A DNA stretch of 64,000 nucleotides. Source: JAFDVL01 sp043783625 (lineage in GTDB: Bacteria; Acidobacteriota; Blastocatellia; RBC074). The notes under the pieces were generated by a model that was not told the DNA's origin, did not search any database, and saw only the letters and a program-made list of their open reading frames with translations. The translations under genes were made by a program, and so were the position numbers. The stretch's first letter is position 1; each line of letters opens with the position of its first letter. Positions 36,120-46,272 of this stretch are shown in pieces. The DNA lies in contig JAYVZE010000077.1 in the NCBI GenBank assembly GCA_043783625.1, positions 1 through 64,000 on the forward strand, in the 5' to 3' direction.

Positions 36120-37126
36120 TAGGGGCGTTTATCTAAATCTGTTTCCGGCAATTTTTGATCGTTTTCAAGCATGAAGGCTGTCGCCGGTAAATCTTCAACA
36201 TTGAATTCCGTGCTATCCACGAGGAAGTTTAATTCCGCTGAATATTTGTCATACGGGCGTCGGACTTCGACGACACTTGGACGTAAAACCGGACTATTGG
36301 AATCAAGCTTCAGGTAATTTGAATACCGGACATCCGTCACGATTTTCCCGCCATTATCAAAAACCTGTTGTCGTCGAAGCTGTAAATTTTCGTTGCGGTC
36401 AAACCAGAAGCGACGCTTCAAAACGGCGATATTTCTGGCTTTATCAGTGATTTCCATTTCTGCCACGACATAAAAACTGCGTAAAACCCGCGCGGATTTT
36501 TTAGCGTTTGGCCGCGTGTCAGCTTCTTCGACCAGCTCCTCCTGAACACTCAGGACAAATCCCTCTTTTCCCAAATGCAAGGGCTGTACCAAAAGCGCAT
36601 CTGAAAAATGGAAAGGGCGCGCATTGATGAAAGCGGATTGTTGCGCTTCTTTGTTGCCGTCAAGCTGCGTACGCCAAGCCGTGTAATCAGCCTTGTTCGT
36701 ACCGAGTAAAAATCGTTTATATTTGTCGTAGTAGACCGCCACCTTAAAATGCTGTTCATCGGAAACCATTTCGGCGAGCTTTGTTTTCGTGACCGGAACC
36801 TGAATAATCAGCCGGATATTTTCCGGTCGTTTCAGGACTAACGTTGCGTCGGCTGCGCCACGGAATCTTTCGGAGGCAGCAACATCAATGAACTTCATTG
36901 AAATCCGTGTCGCACGCATTGAATCTATTTCGAGAAATGGTTTGAGTTGAGCAGTTAAGGTATCAAGGTCGGCATTCGCAATGGGCGTCAGCGGTTGCGC
37001 GATGGTGTAGTCTTTGTATTTATAAAGATTGGCGCACGAACTGACGAACATCGTAATCGCCAGTAGACAACTTAACATTATGAAACGAGACTGTGGGCAG
37101 CCCGATTGATGTACAGCCTGATTCAT
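36119..37126 (-). CDS. lipoprotein coupled to the FtsX-type transporter
   Basis: A signal sequence with lipobox VSSC (Cys near residue 31) leads to a beta-rich domain of about 290 residues. Strands such as ADATLVLKRPENIRLIIQVP and FKVAVYYDKYKRFLLG, ending in FWFDRNENLQLRRQQVFD and EVRRPYDKYSAELNF, resemble LolA/LolB-like and DUF4292-type outer-membrane lipoproteins. An internal ATG at 37078 is an alternative start. The stop overlaps the permease start by one base. A receiver or outer-membrane insertion role for the cluster is inferred. Confidence 0.7.
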   Translation of the reverse strand: MNQAVHQSGCPQSRFIMLSCLLAITMFVSSCANLYKYKDYTIAQPLTPIANADLDTLTAQLKPFLEIDSMRATRISMKFIDVAASERFRGAADATLVLKRPENIRLIIQVPVTKTKLAEMVSDEQHFKVAVYYDKYKRFLLGTNKADYTAWRTQLDGNKEAQQSAFINARPFHFSDALLVQPLHLGKEGFVLSVQEELVEEADTRPNAKKSARVLRSFYVVAEMEITDKARNIAVLKRRFWFDRNENLQLRRQQVFDNGGKIVTDVRYSNYLKLDSNSPVLRPSVVEVRRPYDKYSAELNFLVDSTEFNVEDLPATAFMLENDQKLPETDLDKRP

Positions 37127-37448
37127 AAGTAATTTACAACTCTCATCGCAATAAACATCCCAGAAAATAAAGGGTTTAAGCTAACAGATGCGCTATGCCT
37201 TGTCAAACTTTTGCCCTTGTCGCGGAGGCGTTGGCAAGACTACACCAAAACGTGAAATCGCCCTACAGATTGGTGTGAATTGTGACAGGTTATGAGCTTT
37301 TGAAAGAGTCGTGCTAATTGCTATAATATCTTATTTTGCAATAACTTATGTGATTAAATTCGTACTGGTAAAAGCTGTGGCACAGGGCTTGATAACTACT
37401 ATGGTGTCCCTTGACAAATGGTTAGATAAACAGAGAGGAGTGCTAGTT
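37127..37448. other. intergenic region upstream of the small secreted protein
   Basis: About 320 bp separate the divergent lipoprotein and small secreted genes. The in-frame extension 37311-37448 has no ribosome binding site and is probably untranslated leader. A TTGACA occurs at about 37410, but no matching -10 box at a normal distance is visible. Nothing else was recognised. Confidence 0.4.
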
Positions 37449-37898
37449 ATGAAACGTCAATTAATACTTTCAGTCATTGCAGTTTTATTTATCGGATTAA
37501 CCTCAACAACATTCGCTCAACAGCGTGATTGGGATCGTAATGATCGTCGTGATGACCGCGAATATCGCCGCTATAGCAAAGATGAAATTCGGGAAATGGG
37601 AGCACGGCGTGGTTATGAAATGGGCAATCGCTCAGGGTCAAAAGATGCACGTGGCGGGTACAAGCTGGATTACAAGCGCGATGCTGATTACAAATTCGGA
37701 TTGATCGGCTATCGCGGAGAATTCCAGCACGATGGTGCTTACAAAGATGGGTTTCGCAAAGGGTTTGAGCGGGGTTATCGGGAAGCTTACGAGCGTGAAC
37801 ATTACAATAACCGACGTGGTGGGAATGGCGGTAATAACGGTGGTGGATGGGGAAATTGGGGTTGGGGCAATAACCGCAATAACCGACCGAGGTACTAA
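37449..37898 (+). CDS. small secreted Arg/Tyr/Gly-rich protein
   Basis: ATG 37449 is preceded by GAGGAG, a strong ribosome binding site; the longer frame from 37311 is leader. Residues 1-23 are a signal peptide ending TFAQ. The mature 126 residues repeat G-Y-x-x-G and R-x-Y words (ARRGYEMGNRSG, DYKFGLIGYRGEF, YKDGFRKGFERGYREAYE) and end in a Gly/Asn/Trp-rich tail. This pattern occurs in many small secreted acidobacterial proteins with no known role. It is highly basic and presumably periplasmic. Confidence 0.75.
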   Translation: MKRQLILSVIAVLFIGLTSTTFAQQRDWDRNDRRDDREYRRYSKDEIREMGARRGYEMGNRSGSKDARGGYKLDYKRDADYKFGLIGYRGEFQHDGAYKDGFRKGFERGYREAYEREHYNNRRGGNGGNNGGGWGNWGWGNNRNNRPRY

Positions 37899-37985
37899 GA
37901 ATTGAACGTCCGAAGCTCTGCTTGAGGTTCGGTAGTAATTCAACGAATTTCCCGGCAATCAATCGCTGGTTGTCTTGGGAATAAG

Positions 37986-38045
37986 CGCCGTGGGGATGCA
38001 CGAAAAGGGGGCTGAAGGATTTCTTTCAGAGTGCATCACACGGCG
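37986..38045. repeat. long interrupted inverted repeat
   Basis: CGCCGTGGGGATGCAC (37986-38001) pairs with GTGCATCACACGGCG (38031-38045), with an inner CTGAA...TTCAG stem. It can fold into one long hairpin in the 600-bp gap before the TonB receptor. No T-run follows. It could be a structured RNA, attenuator or dispersed element. Confidence 0.5.
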
Positions 38046-38082
38046 ACCTTACTTTAGACACCGTAAAAAAACTATCTGGTAC

Positions 38083-38152
38083 GCCAGCATCTTTTGCTGG
38101 CATTTGGTAGTACTGCTTCGATCCTGCAAAACCTCGCCAGCAAGATGCTGGC
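38083..38152. repeat. paired GCCAGCA/TGCTGGC palindromes
   Basis: Two hairpins, GCCAGCA-TCTTT-TGCTGGC (38083-38101) and GCCAGCA-AGA-TGCTGGC (38136-38152), are themselves inverted relative to each other together with flanking GGTA/TACC. This is a typical arrangement of a REP-like doublet. The rest of the gap 37899-38500 holds nothing else recognised except a clear ribosome binding site (AGGAGG) just before 38501. Confidence 0.65.
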
Positions 38153-38500
38153 ATACCCAAAACCTCACTAAATCTCTCCGAAAATCTGAATCTCTTCCAA
38201 AAATCTGAAATAGAATATTAAAGCGTAACTTGATTCTTTCAGTAAAATTACACTTTTTGTCAGGTAAGAACCCCAGTGAAATGAGTTATTTGGTAAAAAT
38301 GGTTTAGCTGTGGCGTAAAAGACCAAGCCAGCAACGGTCAAAGGCATAGGTCTTGCGTAAAATAATCTTCGTAAAGCTCATTGTTTGATACTTAAAAAAA
38401 AATAGAAAAAATCTGTTTGGTTTGCAGCTAGATTGATGAGCAACGACTCATTATCCCCACCGGGGATTTCAGTTAGCAGCCAACTATCAGGAGGATTCAC

Positions 38501-38839
38501 ATGATTAAAAACTTATTGATGAGAAGCTTGACCTTGACGCTCATGATTGCATGTTGCGTGGTAGTCGGGTTTGCTCAAAATGCTTCAATTTCCGGTTTGG
38601 TAACTGATCCACAAGGCGGTGCCATTCCTGGTGCTACGGTAACTGTTACCAATAAAGCAACCAATGCGAGCCGCACTGTCACTTCATCAAGTGATGGTTC
38701 TTATCAAGTGCCGCAGGTAATTCCTGGAACTTACCGGATCAAGGCTGAATCGAAAGGCTTTGCGTCCATTGTAAACGAAGAAGTTCAAGTACTCGTCAGC
38801 ACACCGCTTACCTTCAATCATCAACCCAAACAGTTCTAA
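38501..38839 (+). pseudogene. Oar-like TonB-dependent receptor, N-terminal fragment
   Basis: ATG 38501 has a strong ribosome binding site (AGGAGG). A signal peptide (1-25) is followed by a carboxypeptidase-regulatory-like Ig domain: ISGLVTDPQGGAIPGATVTV, TSSSDGSYQVPQVIPGTYRI and EVQVLVSTPLTFN. This is the standard N-terminus of acidobacterial Oar-type receptors. The frame stops at 38839. The next frame resumes in the middle of the plug domain, so the segment that normally follows (the amphipathic beta-strand and first plug half, several tens of residues) is missing. A deletion combined with a frameshift fits best. Confidence 0.8.
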
Positions 38840-38849
38840 TGATCTTGAT

Positions 38850-41800
38850 GTGAAGCGTGGCGGGTATGTCAACGGCGCACGTTCTGATCAATCAAACGTA
38901 ACTCTTGATGGCGTAGATGTGAACGAACAACAAGGCGGTGCAGCTTTCTTCAGCGCGTTACGCTCAACGCCTGATTCATTGCAGGAATTTCGTGTGACGA
39001 CAACAAACCCGAATACTGATCAGGGACGTTCATCGGGAGCACAAATTTCATTGCTCACTCGTTCCGGCACGAATAACTTTCACGGTTCTGTATATGAATA
39101 CAATCGTAACGAAGCTTTCGCGGCGAATGATTGGTTTAGTAATAAAGCAGGTGTTGAGCGTGCCCGACTTCGACGCGACAACTTCGGCGGAGCAATAGGC
39201 GGGCCGATCAAACGTGACCGTGCGTTCTTTTTCTTTAATTACGAAAAATTCCGCGAAGATAAAGGCGTTCCCATTGTCAATGAGGTGCCGTTAGCTTCAC
39301 TCGGGCAGGGCATTGTTAAATACAGAGTGGCAACTGGTAGCGGCAATCAATTCGGTTCCTGCCCGGCAGGTACTCCGACAGGTATCAATTGCGTCAATCG
39401 CGCTCAGATCAGCGCAGCCTACTTAGCCGCAAACGGGATTGATCCCGGCACAAATACTGCGGCGTTAGCAGTTCTGGCAGGTGCAGCAAGTCGCTATCCG
39501 GCAAACGACACAACCGTTGGCGACGGATTGAATACAGGCGGGTATCGCTTCAATGCCAAATTGCCGGTTAACGAAAATACCTTTATTGGCAGGTTCGATT
39601 TCACGCTCACTGATAAACATAATTTTTCAGCACGTCTGAATTATCAGAATGACACAACAGCCTTCGCCAGCCGATTCCCTGACACTCTGTCGCCAGCGCG
39701 TTGGAGCCAACCTAAAGGAATTGCATTAGGTGAAACATGGATGATTACGAATTCCCTCGTAAATAACTTCCGTTACGGATTAACTCGTGCAGCATTTACA
39801 AACGGGGGCGATTCTAATCAAAATAGCGTCAATTTCCGCTTTATTTTTTCACCATACAATTACTCGCGTGCTGGCAGTCGCGTAGTCCCAACCCACAATA
39901 TTGTTGACGATTTGTCATGGTCGAAAAACAATCACGCAGTTCAAGGCGGTGTCAATTTCCGCTATATTTCCAACAAGCGAACTTCTTTCGCGACAGCGTT
40001 CGATTCACTTGTAATCAATCCCTCGTACTACGATTTCTCAGGTGATGTTCTGGTTAACGATGATAATGGTGACCCGATCTTTTCTAACCTGGGCGGTGCT
40101 TCCGACGATTTACGAGATGCCCTTGCCAGCGTAATCGGGCGATTTTCTCAATACGGAGCCAACGTCAACTATGATCGTCAAGGTAATGTTATTCCGGCTG
40201 GAACAGCTATCAAGCGTGATTTTAGAACGCAGGAATATGACACGTACCTTCAGGATTCATGGAAAATCAAATCCAATTTTACCTTGAATTATGGTCTGCG
40301 CTGGTCGAACTCAGTTCCTGTTTATGAAGCGAATGGATTACAGGTCAAACCCACGCAAAGCTTAGGCGAATATTTTGCTAAACGGATCGCTGGAGCTAAT
40401 GCCGGTAAGCCTGTCGTTGATCCTATTTCGATTGATCTGGCAGGAAAAGCTAATGGTCGTGAAGGATTTTATAAGCACGATTGGAATAACTTTGCTCCTT
40501 CTGCTTCCTTCGCGTGGTCGCCTTCATTCAAAGGCGGATTGCTCGGCGCAGTTTTCGGCGAAAACAAGAGTTCTTTCCGTGGTGGTTATCGGTTAGTGTT
40601 TGATCGTTTGGGAGGAGCTTTAGCGGTTAGCTTTGACGGACAAGCAATTCTCGGATTTAGCTCAACCAGCCAAATCTCTGCCAACACGTACAATGTTAGT
40701 GATCGTTTAGCCCCGCTCTTTACCGGGCTTAGTCAAAACGTTCGCACGTTACCAAGATTGACAATTAACCCGACTCTTAAATTTCCACTGCAACAACCAT
40801 CTGATCAGGATCAGAGAATTGAAAGCGGATTGGATGATTCAATCACTACGCCGTATAGCCATACCTTTAATCTTTCATACGCTCGAGACCTCGGCAAAGG
40901 TTATTCGTTTGAAGCAAGTTATGTTGGGCGTGTCGGACGCAAATTGTTGGTGTCGCGTGACGTGATGCACTTCAATAATTTGAAGGATCCAAAATCGGGG
41001 ATAGATTTCTATACTGCGATGCGTGAACTCATTTCTTTCCGTGAGAAAGGGTCATCTATCGCAGCTATTCCGAAACTTCCTTACTTTGAAAATATCGTTC
41101 CCGGACTGGCTGGAAATTATACGGTATTGGGCGCAGTTACTTCGCTGAGTGCTTCGCAAGCGGCTTATCGCCGGATTGCCAAAAGTGCAGTTGGCGGACG
41201 AAACACGACCGATTACACCTTTGTTCAAGTGTTGTGGAACGACGGATTAGGTTATGGCAATAATCTTTTCTATCACCCGCAATATGCGGCATTTGGTGCG
41301 CTTTCTTCGGTCGGGTCGTCAGATTATCATTCCTTCCAAGCCAGCTTTAGAAAGCGTTTCAGCAATGATCTGATGTTTGATTTGAATTACACTTTGGGTC
41401 ATTCACTGGACATTGCATCGGGATTAGAACCGTCGGGTTCGACAATTTCCGGGTCGGCATTTATTGTCAATCCGTTGGATTTAAACGCGAATCGCGGGAA
41501 TTCAGATTTCGATATTCGTCAGTTAGTTAATGCGAATTTTAATTACACTCTGCCATTTGGCAAAGGTAAGAAATTCCTGAGCGGCATTGGTTCCGCCGCC
41601 AATGCGATTCTTGGTGGATGGCAAATGACGGGCATCGCTCGTTGGAATACCGGATTGCCCGGCAATCAACCTTATGACGATGGGCGTTGGGCAACGAACT
41701 GGAACGTGCAATCGAACCTCGTAGCGATTCGCTCGCTTCAAAGCTCGCCTACCCGGACAGGTGATCCGAACCTCTTCAGTAATCCGCTGACGGCTTATAA

Positions 41801-42116
41801 CAGCTACCGTAATCCATATCCCGGAGAGAGCGGAGACCGAAACATTCTGCGCGAACCGGGCTACACCGTTATGGATATGGGATTGTTCAAATCCTTCAAT
41901 TTGCCGTGGGAAGGTAAGCGCGTAGTTTTCCGTTGGGAAATTTTCAACCTGACGAATACCCAGCGTTTTACGGATGTGAACGGCTCCGGCTTTGGATTCC
42001 CGAACGATCCGTATCAGGACACCGCCGGGACAAATTTACCTTCTGATTTTGGTAAGTTTACCGGAATTCAAGGAGCCCCGCGTCAGATGCAGTTCGCGCT
42101 AAGAATTGAATTCTAA
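38850..42116 (+). pseudogene. Oar-like TonB-dependent receptor, plug remainder and beta-barrel
   Basis: The frame is open from about 38820 and reads GARSDQSNVTLDGVDVNEQQ, the second half of the plug, then EEF-type RVTTTNPNTDQGRSSGAQIS and RSGTNNFHGSVYEYNRNEAF, the start of the barrel. The C-terminal end IQGAPRQMQFALRIEF has the terminal aromatic residue needed for outer-membrane insertion. At 1088 residues the barrel is complete. These receptors import or sense large substrates, often glycans or peptides. It has no ribosome binding site of its own, so without the first fragment it would not be exported. It is followed by a strong terminator. Confidence 0.85.
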
Positions 42117-42135
42117 AAGATTCAAAATCTAAATT

Positions 42136-42173
42136 AAAAAAGCTGGCAATCATCATTGATTGCCAGCTTTTTT
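42136..42173. terminator. bidirectional rho-independent terminator
   Basis: Perfect 17-bp arms AAAAAAGCTGGCAATCA and TGATTGCCAGCTTTTTT enclose a 4-base loop. It ends the receptor gene on one strand and the DUF4129 gene on the other. Confidence 0.95.
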
Positions 42174-42183
42174 AGTTAGACTC

Positions 42184-43272
42184 TTACCGCGCTACTTCTC
42201 GATACTTCTCAATAAATCCCGAATAATCTTCCATCGTCGCTGCACTTAAACCGTACCAGGTTCTTTCGTAGCGGTTGGTCATGATTTCCACGGAAGGATA
42301 GGTATATTTATCATTGCGCAGTTCGCGGAGGTAATCGTTATTCGTTTTAGCACGGTGCAAGCGTAATTTTCCGCGTTGCTCCATTTCGTACAGCATCGCC
42401 AGATAGGCACGTCGAATGGCCATTCGATAATCTCCGCGTCGTGCCATTTCTGCTGCGTCTTTAATTAAATCATCACCCGTAATATCAGCCTCGAAGACTT
42501 CACCAAGAATTTCGACTTTACCCTTTGAGGTTTTTTTGACCTTGCCACCGTGCTGGCGTAATCGCTTGAATAATGTGACAAAAGCCCAGATCAGAAAAAC
42601 TGCTAAAGCCGCGACAATAAAGATTCGCGCCAGATCGGGCATTCCGCCAATGGTGCCTTGCGGTGCATTCGAGCTTTGTTTCCTGGAAAATAATTTCGCT
42701 AACCAGTCAGAAATCTTTTCCTTGACTCTTTTCAGCCAAGCTTGAATTGAAGAGCCTTTTTCTTCATCCGGCTTGTACTCGCTACGGTTCAGAATATCCT
42801 GCAACTTTTCTTTTGAAGTGGTTGGTGTGACGATAACAGCATTCTTCACAGCTAATGATTGATGGAGAACTTTTAAACGTTCGCTAATTTCCTGTAACTG
42901 CTCAGTGCGTTTGTCTTCGTCGTCAGGGTCTAATTTGTTTATTGATTCGTGGAGCCAGGAATTATCTACGTGGACGATGTCCTGATCCGGGGCTTCGCGA
43001 GTGATATCTTCAGTCGTAGGCAAAAGTTTGGTCAAACGTTGCAATTCCGCAGTTTCTGCTTCATCCCCGAAACCATTTTCGGCTAAGTCAGAGGCAAGCT
43101 TCGCGGCTTCATCTATGCGGTGAATATATTCTCTTAATGAGGTCGTTGCGAATCCGGTCACTGAAAAAATACAAGCTGAAAAAAGGAGTGTCAGCAGGTG
43201 AAGACGGATTGACGCAAGCGGTAACTTCACCTGCCATAATGCCCGTTTATTTTGAAAATCCTGCTCGGTCAT
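42184..43272 (-). CDS. DUF4129-domain membrane protein
   Basis: Two membrane helices are visible: near the N-terminus (LHLLTLLFSACIFSVTGFA) and in the middle (IFIVAALAVFLIWAFVTLF). The C-terminal DUF4129 block reads DYRMAIRRAYLAMLYEMEQR, then NDYLRELRNDKY and YERTWYGLSAA. DUF4129 proteins usually sit in operons with MoxR ATPases and VWA proteins, often beside transglutaminases; none is adjacent here, though such a pair lies at 27-31 kb. The N-terminal half is likely periplasmic and helical. Function unknown. Confidence 0.85.
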   Translation of the reverse strand: MTEQDFQNKRALWQVKLPLASIRLHLLTLLFSACIFSVTGFATTSLREYIHRIDEAAKLASDLAENGFGDEAETAELQRLTKLLPTTEDITREAPDQDIVHVDNSWLHESINKLDPDDEDKRTEQLQEISERLKVLHQSLAVKNAVIVTPTTSKEKLQDILNRSEYKPDEEKGSSIQAWLKRVKEKISDWLAKLFSRKQSSNAPQGTIGGMPDLARIFIVAALAVFLIWAFVTLFKRLRQHGGKVKKTSKGKVEILGEVFEADITGDDLIKDAAEMARRGDYRMAIRRAYLAMLYEMEQRGKLRLHRAKTNNDYLRELRNDKYTYPSVEIMTNRYERTWYGLSAATMEDYSGFIEKYREVAR

Positions 43273-43382
43273 AACGGCGGCATCATAACATGCCTTGCAA
43301 TAGTGCTTGCCATCAGTAGTACGCGCTGTTATTCTTACCGTTTATTTTTTCGCAGCCGACGCTGTATAGGTAACACTCAATT

Positions 43383-45200
43383 ATGACTCAAAATATTCGT
43401 AATATCGCCATTGTCGCCCACGTTGATCACGGCAAAACTACTTTAGTGGATTCGATGCTCAGACAGTCCGGTTTATTCCGCTCCAACGAAAAAGTTGTAG
43501 ACCGCGTGATGGATTCCATGGATTTGGAACGTGAACGCGGCATCACCATCATGGCGAAAAATACTTCGGTACATTTCGCTGATTACAAAATCAATATTCT
43601 TGATACACCGGGCCATTCGGATTTCGGCGGCGAAGTCGAGCGCGTCCTGACCATGGTGGACGGAGTTCTCCTGCTGGTTGATGCTTCGGAAGGTCCGTTA
43701 CCGCAAACCCGCTACGTTTTGTCGAAGGCGTTAGAGTTAAAGCTCAAGCCGATTGTGGTGATCAATAAAATTGATCGTCAGGATGCGCGTGCTGAGGAAG
43801 TTGTCAACGAAGTTTATGACCTCTTCATTGATCTTGACGCAGATGATGTGCAAATCGAATTTCCAATTTTGTACGCAATTGCACGTGACGGAATGGCGAA
43901 GCATGAACTCGATCACGAGAGCGATACATTGAAACCGCTGTTTGAAGAAATTATTCGTACGATGCCGGAACCAACCGGCGATCCAAGCGCTCCGCTGCAA
44001 TTACTTGTAGCGAATCTGGATTACAGCGAATATGTTGGACGCTTAGCAATTGGGCGTATTTTCAATGGAACCATCGCCGTTGGAGATCAGGTTTCGGTGT
44101 GCGGAATTGATGGTGAATTAAGAAAAACTAAAGTCACACAGCTTTACGCGTTTGAAGGTTTGAAACAAGCTCCGATTGAACGCGCCGAAGCGGGTGAAAT
44201 TGTCGCGCTGGCTGGCATCGAAGGCATTAACATTGGCGATACTATCACTTCTGCGACAGAACCGCGTCCGTTGCCACGCATTAGAATTGACGAGCCAACG
44301 ATCTCAATGATTTTCAGTGTCAACAATTCACCATTTGCAGGCAAGGAAGGAAAGTACGTCACTTCGCGTCAGATTCGTGAACGCCTTGACCGTGAATTGC
44401 TCGGCAACGTCGCCATCAAAGTTGAAGATACAGCGTCTCCCGACAGTTTTAAAGTTTCAGGACGCGGCGAATTACAACTGGCAATTTTGATTGAGCAAAT
44501 GCGTCGTGAAGGCTTTGAAATGAACGTCGCGCGTCCACAGGTAGTTACGCAGCGAGGCGAGGAAGGTGAATTGCAGGAGCCAATCGAATTAGCAGTCATT
44601 GACGTCCCCGATCAATTCATCGGCATCGTCACCGAAGCGATGGGGCGCCGCAAAGGACAGATGACGAAGATGGTCAACCACGGTCACGGACGCGTGCGCA
44701 TGGAATTTGAAATCCCTTCGCGTGGCTTGATTGGATTCCGTAACGAATTTTTGACCGAAACTAAAGGTACAGGATTACTGAACACGTTGTTTTTGCGTTG
44801 GGGCAAATGGCAGGGCGATTTGCAGGGGCGCGGGACAGGCAGTTTGGTTGCCGACCGTCAAGGACCGACAACCGGCTACGCTATTTTCAATTTGCAGGAA
44901 CGCGGCGAGCTGTTCGTCAAACCACAAATTGAAGTCTACGAAGGAATGATCGTCGGTGAAAATTCACGTGACGTAGACCTCGACGTCAACATCGTCCGCG
45001 AAAAGAAATTAACGAATATGCGTGCTTCCAGTGCGGATGAAGCGTTACGATTAGTTCCCGTGCGTGACCTGACTTTGGAGCAGGCGATTGAATACATCGC
45101 GGAAGATGAACTGGTTGAGGTAACGCCGGAATCCATCAGAATGCGCAAGAAAGTTCTTCCGGCGAATATTCGACCCAAATCGAAAAAATCTTCCGATTAA
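43383..45200 (+). CDS. typA: ribosome-associated GTPase BipA/TypA
   Basis: This EF-G-like GTPase binds ribosomes and acts in 50S assembly and stress adaptation. The G domain shows AHVDHGKTTLVDSML, RERGITIMAKNTS, DTPGHSDFGGEVERVL and VINKIDR. Later blocks include FSVNNSPFAGKEGKYVTSRQ and RMEFEIPSRGLIGFRNEFLT, characteristic of BipA, and the C-terminal unique domain is complete. The 605 residues match the family. It stands alone; the start ATG 43383 has only a weak upstream GGTAA. Confidence 0.97.
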   Translation: MTQNIRNIAIVAHVDHGKTTLVDSMLRQSGLFRSNEKVVDRVMDSMDLERERGITIMAKNTSVHFADYKINILDTPGHSDFGGEVERVLTMVDGVLLLVDASEGPLPQTRYVLSKALELKLKPIVVINKIDRQDARAEEVVNEVYDLFIDLDADDVQIEFPILYAIARDGMAKHELDHESDTLKPLFEEIIRTMPEPTGDPSAPLQLLVANLDYSEYVGRLAIGRIFNGTIAVGDQVSVCGIDGELRKTKVTQLYAFEGLKQAPIERAEAGEIVALAGIEGINIGDTITSATEPRPLPRIRIDEPTISMIFSVNNSPFAGKEGKYVTSRQIRERLDRELLGNVAIKVEDTASPDSFKVSGRGELQLAILIEQMRREGFEMNVARPQVVTQRGEEGELQEPIELAVIDVPDQFIGIVTEAMGRRKGQMTKMVNHGHGRVRMEFEIPSRGLIGFRNEFLTETKGTGLLNTLFLRWGKWQGDLQGRGTGSLVADRQGPTTGYAIFNLQERGELFVKPQIEVYEGMIVGENSRDVDLDVNIVREKKLTNMRASSADEALRLVPVRDLTLEQAIEYIAEDELVEVTPESIRMRKKVLPANIRPKSKKSSD

Positions 45201-45206
45201 ATTCCC

Positions 45207-45236
45207 CCCTGCTTCAATTTTAATTGAAGCAGGGGT
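45207..45236. terminator. hairpin between converging genes
   Basis: CCCCTGCTTCAATT and AATTGAAGCAGGGG are perfect 14-bp arms with a 2-base loop directly after typA. There is no long T-run, so termination may be weaker than usual or rho-assisted. Confidence 0.65.
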
Positions 45237-45254
45237 ACGGATTACGTTTGCGGG

Positions 45255-46220
45255 CTATTGTTTTGGCTTGTCTGATTTGAGAGCATTGTTCAAGGCTCCA
45301 GCGAAGTTTGAGGGTAACACAGTATCTTCAATCTTCGCGCCCTTGATTGAGCGTGATTTTGACATTGTAATAGTGCCATCAATCTCCTTTTGTGGATTAA
45401 CAATCCAATGTTCTCCTGTGTCTTTATTCTCTATAAAAATTGGGACTTCATTTTTCTTATCACCTCTGATTTTTATCTTATTCATTCCAAGCGTAAGTTT
45501 ACTATGAGATTTTCCATTCAGGTGGTAAATCTCACCACTTTCTGTCAGAAGAGTTGCTTCTGTGCCTCCTTCATCAATAGCTATAAAAGCCTCATCTACA
45601 CTAAGGTCTAAGACATCTACTTTGCTCCATTTTGCATTTTCGACGTTTGGGTGTTTCCAAATTTGGAGATTTTTCCCATGAGAAATATACAATGTAATTT
45701 GGTCATTAATACCGACTGTAAAATCATAATACAAAGGAATCATCAAGACTGCCGAATCCGTGGACGCTTTTAGTAAAGGCTCTAAAATTACTTGATTTTT
45801 ACTTGCTAAGTAATCTGGTAAATCCTGTAAGGACTTAATCGGTGGAACTTTCATCTCTCCTAGGTTATTTAGCTGAAATTTATCAAGAGGCATCCTGATT
45901 AAAGTAAAGAAAGATTGCTCTTTTCCACCCACGCCAGTTGAAGAAATGCCATACATGAACTTTCCCTGAACGCGAAACATTACTGATTCATCTGGGCGAA
46001 TAGAAATAAAAGGATCAAATCGTAGAATTTGTCTTTGATCTGAAATGTCAACTCGGACAATGCCCTCGTTTGGAACAGCGGAATATATTTTACCATCAAT
46101 AATTACACTGTAATTTAGAGAGCCACAGTCATTGCAAATCGGTTGCTGCGCCTTGAGTTCGACCATTATTAATAATAAGAGAATTAACACTAAAGAATTA
46201 ATTATTTTAGTAAATCGCAT
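45255..46220 (-). CDS. secreted protein of unknown function
   Basis: A strong ribosome binding site (AAGGAG) and a clear signal peptide (residues 1-25, cleavage near LKAQ) start the protein. The mature part has a CxxC near its start (PICNDCG) and then strand-rich sequence (YSVIIDGKIYSAVPNEG, FMYGISSTGVGGKE, AFIAIDEGGTEATLLTESG), which looks like an irregular beta-propeller. No family is recognised. Same strand and AT-rich composition as the next two genes upstream, so the three may form one secreted-protein operon. Confidence 0.7.
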   Translation of the reverse strand: MRFTKIINSLVLILLLLIMVELKAQQPICNDCGSLNYSVIIDGKIYSAVPNEGIVRVDISDQRQILRFDPFISIRPDESVMFRVQGKFMYGISSTGVGGKEQSFFTLIRMPLDKFQLNNLGEMKVPPIKSLQDLPDYLASKNQVILEPLLKASTDSAVLMIPLYYDFTVGINDQITLYISHGKNLQIWKHPNVENAKWSKVDVLDLSVDEAFIAIDEGGTEATLLTESGEIYHLNGKSHSKLTLGMNKIKIRGDKKNEVPIFIENKDTGEHWIVNPQKEIDGTITMSKSRSIKGAKIEDTVLPSNFAGALNNALKSDKPKQ

Positions 46221-46272
46221 TTGATATATCTCCTTGTAACAAATATCTCACACAAATAAATAATCTGTGCCA

